Source: Dehalococcoidales bacterium
Lineage (GTDB): Bacteria; Chloroflexota; Dehalococcoidia; Dehalococcoidales; UBA2162
Length of the DNA: 10,674 nt
Direction of reading: 5' to 3'
Assembly: GCA_016844285.1 (NCBI GenBank)
Contig: JAENIS010000050.1
Coordinates: forward strand, 1 to 10,674
The translations under genes and the position numbers were made by a program. How positions within the stretch are numbered: position 1 is the stretch's first letter; the number at the start of each line of letters is the position of its first letter. The notes below the pieces were generated by a model. That model did no database searches. It was given only the letters and a program-made list of their open reading frames with translations, and was not told where the DNA came from. Shown here one piece after another: positions 7,725-10,674 of the stretch.

Positions 7725-7835
7725 AAAATAATAAGGCCGATAGGAACAGACCCCCTCCAACTCGAGGGTGGTCGGGCTGTAATTAGGCAACGGAAAGTAA
7801 CAGCCGTGGGACCATTAGTCTCACGGCTGTTTTTT
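7725..7835 (+). ncRNA. Short structured RNA with mutually exclusive hairpins (attenuator, riboswitch or sRNA)
   Basis: The RNA between the strong promoter and the strong terminator has three helices. Helix 1 (7749-7773) has 9 bp with one bulged U. Helix 2 pairs ggctgt (7775-7780) with acagcc (7800-7805) around a loop containing ggcaacggaaag. Helix 3 is the terminator, which uses the same acagcc (7800-7805) with a second ggctgt (7825-7830). Helices 2 and 3 therefore cannot coexist, as in antiterminator/terminator switches. No known riboswitch class was recognised, and no Met-initiated leader peptide with a ribosome site was seen. It may control the downstream CDF gene, starting 266 nt after the terminator. 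A stand-alone small RNA is the alternative. The start point is inferred from the promoter. Confidence 0.55.
7799..7835 (+). terminator. Strong intrinsic terminator
   Basis: aacagccgtg (7799-7808) pairs perfectly with cacggctgtt (7822-7831). The stem is extended by a G-T wobble and three more pairs to 14 bp, closing a 5-nt loop (7813-7817). Six T residues (7830-7835) follow, the first two within the stem. Orientation is + strand. Confidence 0.88.
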
Positions 7836-8020
7836 GTGAAACATAGCAAAAAATTGCTGGCAGGCAAGGCCTGATTTTGGACCTGTGCTGACCGAACAAG
7901 TAGTCAGAAAATTAATCTCAAATTGAACCTTGTGGCGTAGATTGTGAGTAGTGTCTTGTCTACTCCGGTAACTTGAGAATAGATGTAATGCTTGGTCGGC
8001 AGAGGACTGACACCAGATAA

Positions 8021-8095
8021 GGCTGGCGAAAAGGAGAATGGGGCCGGTTTCTTCACTGGTTGCCCCTGACCACCGCCAAAGCTAAATGGAGGTAA
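8021..8095 (+). pseudogene. Relic of a secF 3' end
   Basis: In the frame starting ggc-tgg (8021, 8024) this reads GWRKGEWGRFLHWLPLTTAKAKWR followed by TAA (8093-8095). The intact secF ends WRKGEWGRFIGRRALSTAKING. Nine residues are identical in a row, and the later TAK is shared. The nucleotide match includes a 19-base exact repeat, gaaaaggagaatggggccg (7541-7559 and 8028-8046). Several differences are third-position changes (cga/cgg, ttc/ttt), so the copy diverged as coding sequence before it became a fragment. A stop (taa 8018-8020) lies just upstream in frame and no start exists. Its end supplies the ribosome binding site of the next gene. Confidence 0.75.
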
Positions 8096-8101
8096 CGGGT
8101 C

Positions 8102-9016
8102 GTGTTTTCTACTCCAAGTGGTGCCGCAAAACTTTTGCTTGTCACTGTCACCGTGCTCTTCGGGCTTAAGATAGCGGTGGGGGTAATTACCGATAGTATC
8201 AGTATCTGGGCACAGGCAGTAGACAGCTCTCTTGACATTTTTGCGGTGATTGTCACCTTCCTCACGGTAGGCTTTTCCGCTAAGCCGCCTGACCAGGAGC
8301 ACCCCTTTGGACATGGTAAAGCGGAGGATGTTGCCGCCGGTATTCAAGCGGTGCTGCTTCTCGGCGCCGCCAGCGTCATTATCTATTCAGCCATCCAGCG
8401 CATCATCGTCGGCGAGGTCATTCAACTCACCGAAGCTGGTATCGGTGTTATGCTGGTTTCCTTGATAAGTAATATCTTCTTATCTCAGCACCTGTTTCGG
8501 GTAGCCCGTAAGACTGGCTCTATCGTCTTAGAAGCAAATGCCAATAATATCCGGGGCGATGTCTATTCCACGGCTGGAGTGATGGTGGGTCTGGTGGTGG
8601 TACGCTTCACCGGGTTGACCATCTTTGACCCGATTCTTGCCTTAGCCGTGTCACTGCTAATACTCAGGGCTACTTACCATGTGGGGAGGATGGCTTTTAG
8701 CGGACTGATTGATGTCCGGTTACCCAAAACAGAAGAGAGTGAAATAATCGACTGTATCAAGGAACACACTACTCAGCTTGCCGGCTTCCACGAAATGCGT
8801 ACCCGCAAGGCAGGCAGCCAGCGTTTTATCGACCTCCATCTCATGCTGCCGAGGAATGTCAGTATCGAAGAGGGGCACCGGATGTGCGACCATCTGGAGC
8901 ACGATATCGAAAGCCGGTTGCCTAATGCTAATATCACTATCCACGTCGAACCCTGCGAAACCGAGTGCGGCCACTGCTTCGTCGTCTCCTGTAGTCTGCG
9001 GCACGCCAATAGCTAA
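8102..9016 (+). CDS. Cation diffusion facilitator family transporter
   Basis: This is a predicted inner-membrane divalent metal/proton antiporter of the CDF family (304 aa), probably exporting Zn, Fe, Mn or a similar ion. It starts with GTG 8102, preceded by ggaggt (8088-8093) with 8 nt spacing. Helix 2 carries DSSLD (D41, D45), matching the family DxxxD site. After it comes HPFGHGKAED (67-76), the usual interhelical motif. Helix 5 carries NIRGD (N149, D153), where many Zn/Fe members have HxxxD, so the transport site is atypical. The cytoplasmic C-terminal domain (about 205-284) ends FIDLHLMLP...HVEP, followed by a Cys/His-rich tail (C285, C289, H291, C292, C297) that may bind metal. Its ribosome site overlaps the secF relic, and no promoter was seen closer than 7690. 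Confidence 0.93.
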   Translation: MFSTPSGAAKLLLVTVTVLFGLKIAVGVITDSISIWAQAVDSSLDIFAVIVTFLTVGFSAKPPDQEHPFGHGKAEDVAAGIQAVLLLGAASVIIYSAIQRIIVGEVIQLTEAGIGVMLVSLISNIFLSQHLFRVARKTGSIVLEANANNIRGDVYSTAGVMVGLVVVRFTGLTIFDPILALAVSLLILRATYHVGRMAFSGLIDVRLPKTEESEIIDCIKEHTTQLAGFHEMRTRKAGSQRFIDLHLMLPRNVSIEEGHRMCDHLEHDIESRLPNANITIHVEPCETECGHCFVVSCSLRHANS

Positions 9017-9180
9017 TTAATCCCCTACTCAGTTCCAGGGCTGATGCCACCATTTTAGTGTCATGTCAGGTGTGGCGATTGTTCTCCCTCTAACCCCCCT
9101 TCCCGATGGGAAGGATGAGCTACTAAGAATCTCATTATAGCCTGGACTCAAGACATGGGTGATGCCATTCAAAAAGAAGA

Positions 9181-9246
9181 TGTCCTTCTGGCGAAGGCCA
9201 GAATCCAGATATCACCCTGTCCTGGATTCCAGTCTACGCTGGAATG
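9181..9246. repeat. REP-like element with nested ggattccag inverted repeats
   Basis: Three interlocking inverted repeats are visible: tctggc/gccaga (9187-9192 and 9197-9202), gaatccag/ctggattc (9201-9208 and 9222-9229), and attccag/ctggaat (9226-9232 and 9239-9245). The ctggattccag...ctggaatgaca wording is like REP-type repeats common in intergenic regions of many environmental bacteria. There is no coding potential. Confidence 0.6.
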
Positions 9247-9292
9247 ACAATTATTGAACGATACAGACTATTATGAGACACATAGTAAGTAA

Positions 9293-9343
9293 AAGAGAGG
9301 GGGCATAGCCCCCTCTCTTAAATCTCTTCCCCATAATGAGAGC
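9293..9343. repeat. Composite palindromic repeat, degenerate copy 2
   Basis: A perfect palindrome (9293-9319) has 12-bp arms (aagagagggggc) and loop ata. It is followed by taaatctcttcccc, which matches the spacer and start of the third palindrome in copy 1 (taaaatcccttccc). The closing arm is degraded and the tail is missing. Confidence 0.6.
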
Positions 9344-9360
9344 TAAACTACGGGGCGTCT

Positions 9361-9430
9361 AAGAGGGGCAAAGCCCCTCTTTCTCTATTTCCCCCTCTCC
9401 TCTTAGGAGAGGGGGATTAAGGGGGTGAGG
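9361..9430. repeat. Composite palindromic repeat, copy 3
   Basis: Palindrome 9361-9381 (arms aagaggggc, loop aaa) shares 19 identical bases, agaggggcaaagcccctct, with 1175-1193. Palindrome 9391-9415 (arms ccccctctcct, loop ctt) and the tail attaagggggtgagg follow, in the same order and nearly the same spacing as at 1173-1246. Confidence 0.75.
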
Positions 9431-9448
9431 TTTGGCCGATGGTATTGC

Positions 9449-9477
9449 TTGAGTTCACCCCCTTGATGAACTATACT
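9449..9477 (+). promoter_or_regulatory. Sigma70-type promoter for the NurA-domain gene
   Basis: The -35 box TTGAGT (9449-9454) and the -10 box TATACT (9472-9477) have a 17-bp spacer (9455-9471). The expected start near 9484 leaves a leader of about 30 nt to the ATG. The promoter begins 19 nt after the end of repeat copy 3. Confidence 0.6.
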
Positions 9478-9514
9478 GTTGGCTAAATCTTAAGTCAGGG
9501 TGAGGTTCTGGGAA

Positions 9515-10674
9515 ATGTCGCTGGACTTAACCAAGGTGGCCGGGCAGGTTGAGGGCATGGTCACCAGGCTGAAGGCGGGTGGTGAAGAAAGGCAACAACG
9601 CCTCGAACGTGCTCTTGATGTCCTGCACCATAGCTCCGCTAACCTTGAATCCTTACGAAAGAAGATTGCCTCAAGTAAGACCACCTGGCTGGTGGCTGAC
9701 TTGGTGGATGGACTTGACCGGCACTATGGGCCGCCGCCCCTGCCGGCTGAGTTCACCGTCATCGCCACCGATGGCTCTCATATTGATGTTGACCGCCATC
9801 GCTCCGCCAGGTGCTACCTGATAAACATCGGTCGTGTCTTTCTTCATTACGGCGCCCAACCTGAGGCCAGGCTTGATAGTCTTCCCCACCTCTATGCGGA
9901 AAAGGAAGAGCTGACGGTCAAGTCCGCCGAGAATAGCCGGGAGCAGCCGGTAGAAGGCACCCTTTTGGGTATCAAACGAGGTGTTGCTGAGTGTCAGCGA
10001 CTGGCTGAGCTGGCCGCCGAGCTACCTCCGGGCAGTCAGGCGCTGGCGCTTATGGATGGCACGCTTATTCTCTGGGGGCTGGAGGCTTACCCCGAATTTG
10101 TCAGTCGAACACTGCTGGAGGAGGGCTTTCTCACCCATCTGGAGCAGATGCGAAAGCTGAGTCAGGCTCGGCGTCTTGCCCTGGCCAGCTATATCAGCCT
10201 ACCCCGTAGTGCTGATGTCGCCAACGACCTGCGGGTGGCGCTCTGCCCGCAGGAGATTGTGGACAGTGACCGCTACTGCCCGGAGTGCAAGACGCGGGAT
10301 TGTGATGCCGTGGCTGGTGTTCAAGACCGCGAGCTTTTTGCCAGTTTGCTCGGCCAGGGAGAACGCTCGGCCCTCTTCATCACTCAATCCTCGGTAGTGA
10401 AGAAGCGCTACGGCGAGCACCAGGTTTATTTCTTCTACCTCCGGGTGGACGATGAAATTGCCCGGGTGGAGCTTCCGCAGTGGGTGGCCAGAGACGAGAA
10501 TTTACTGAATCTGACTCATACCCTGGTGTTAGACCAGTGCCGGCGCGGGCAGGGCTACCCGGTGGCCCTCGCCGAAGCCCACGAGCAGGCGGTCGTCAGA
10601 GAGGCCGACAGACAAAACTTCTGGCAACTGGTTGAGTCATCTCTGATAGGAGAAAAGATGCCCAGCCCTGTTTC
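9515..10674 (+). CDS. NurA-domain nuclease, 3'-truncated by window edge
   Basis: This is the first 386 codons of a NurA-family protein; the frame is open to the window end. NurA enzymes are Mn-dependent 5'-3' and single-strand nucleases that work with the HerA hexameric ATPase in DNA end resection, best known in Archaea. The start ATG follows ggtgagg (9499-9505) by 9 nt. The N-terminal 55 residues are helical and charged. The nuclease core opens with VIATDGSH (Asp86). It continues with LALMDGTLILW (Asp181), then YISLPRSADV (226-235), and ends with GYPVALAEAHEQAVVREAD (His356, Asp365), the late metal-ligand region of the family. An inserted Cys cluster, C244, C255, C258 and C263 (CP...CPECKTRDC), looks like a zinc or Fe-S site. 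A HerA-like ATPase gene just downstream would be expected but cannot be seen. Confidence 0.85.
   Translation, partial: MSLDLTKVAGQVEGMVTRLKAGGEERQQRLERALDVLHHSSANLESLRKKIASSKTTWLVADLVDGLDRHYGPPPLPAEFTVIATDGSHIDVDRHRSARCYLINIGRVFLHYGAQPEARLDSLPHLYAEKEELTVKSAENSREQPVEGTLLGIKRGVAECQRLAELAAELPPGSQALALMDGTLILWGLEAYPEFVSRTLLEEGFLTHLEQMRKLSQARRLALASYISLPRSADVANDLRVALCPQEIVDSDRYCPECKTRDCDAVAGVQDRELFASLLGQGERSALFITQSSVVKKRYGEHQVYFFYLRVDDEIARVELPQWVARDENLLNLTHTLVLDQCRRGQGYPVALAEAHEQAVVREADRQNFWQLVESSLIGEKMPSPV

Larger units (their letters stand above)
7606..8101. other. secF-CDF intergenic region (496 nt) without an intact gene
   Basis: No intact coding sequence is supported here. The first 84 nt show nothing clear. 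A promoter (7690-7718), a structured RNA with terminator (about 7725-7835) and a secF-tail relic (8021-8095) occupy much of the rest. Between 7840 and 8020 only short hairpins are visible (for example agcaa/ttgct near 7845-7857, and caggc/gcctg near 7861-7873), with no good second promoter. Confidence 0.7.
9017..9514. other. CDF-nurA intergenic repeat region (498 nt)
   Basis: No coding sequence is supported. The stretch holds a weak hairpin (9098-9114, ccttccc/gggaagg), a REP-like element (about 9181-9246), two copies of the composite palindromic repeat (9293-9343, 9361-9430) and a promoter (9449-9477). No intrinsic terminator with a T-run was found for the CDF gene; the palindromes may do that job. 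Confidence 0.7.

Noticed and set aside
7774..7806. Possible SRP RNA domain IV, because of ctgt...GGAA...aacagcc near a sec gene
   Set aside because: The GGAA is flanked by C and A and so is not closed as a tetraloop, and the conserved cagg/agcag internal loops are missing. The surrounding fold is a terminator switch.
7904..8347. Minus-strand frame of 147 codons across the start of the CDF gene
   Set aside because: It spans an intergenic region and the antisense of a clear CDF gene. It shows no recognisable domain and no supporting promoter was seen.
9090..9430. CRISPR array
   Set aside because: The repeats are palindromes of varied sequence and spacing, without a constant direct repeat or uniform spacers, and no cas gene is nearby.
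9579..9821. Short + strand frames inside the NurA-domain gene (also 10176-10397)
   Set aside because: They lie in other frames of a coding region that is continuously open from 9515 to the window end and carries NurA motifs.

Overview
The window reads as a chromosomal housekeeping segment of a free-living bacterium, most likely Chloroflexota and probably Dehalococcoidia-like. That assignment is inferred from recalled gene content: a membrane pyrophosphatase next to a tRNA nucleotidyltransferase, short SecD and SecF proteins, a bacterial NurA-domain protein, and an MFS transporter with an RSRPEDYGLLPDG-type central loop. It was not tested by any search. Every supported gene is on the + strand.

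Layout: (1) the 3' part of an MFS transporter (2-991), cut by the window edge; (2) a gene-free stretch with a composite palindromic repeat (about 1138-1246), then a sigma70-type promoter (TTGATA-17-TATAGT) with a perfect 14-bp palindrome at its expected start site; (3) a probable operon of a CCA-adding-enzyme/poly(A)-polymerase family protein with an HD domain, a membrane-bound pyrophosphatase (hppA), secD and secF. Gaps are 22 and 68 nt, and secD and secF overlap by 8 nt; (4) a 496-nt gap (7606-8101) holding a near-consensus promoter, a short structured RNA ending in a strong intrinsic terminator, and a diverged second copy of the secF 3' end; (5) a cation diffusion facilitator (CDF) whose ribosome binding site lies inside that secF relic; (6) about 500 nt of repeats, including more copies of the composite palindromic repeat and a REP-like element; (7) its own promoter and the first 386 codons of a NurA-domain nuclease, cut by the window end.

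The operon has a plausible energetic logic. CCA addition releases pyrophosphate, HppA converts pyrophosphate hydrolysis into an ion gradient, and SecDF uses that gradient to drive late steps of protein export. The pyrophosphatase carries Lys in its GNTTK(A) motif, which in this family marks K+-independent, H+-pumping enzymes.

The most unusual part is 7606-8101. The RNA there contains one segment (acagcc) that can pair with either of two identical ggctgt segments, one upstream and one inside the terminator. This is the arrangement of a transcription attenuator or riboswitch. It lies upstream of a metal-efflux-type gene that has no clear promoter of its own. The secF-tail relic next to the CDF gene suggests that secF and the CDF gene were once directly adjacent and that the RNA-bearing segment came between them later, or that the CDF gene arrived by recombination with a related secF locus.
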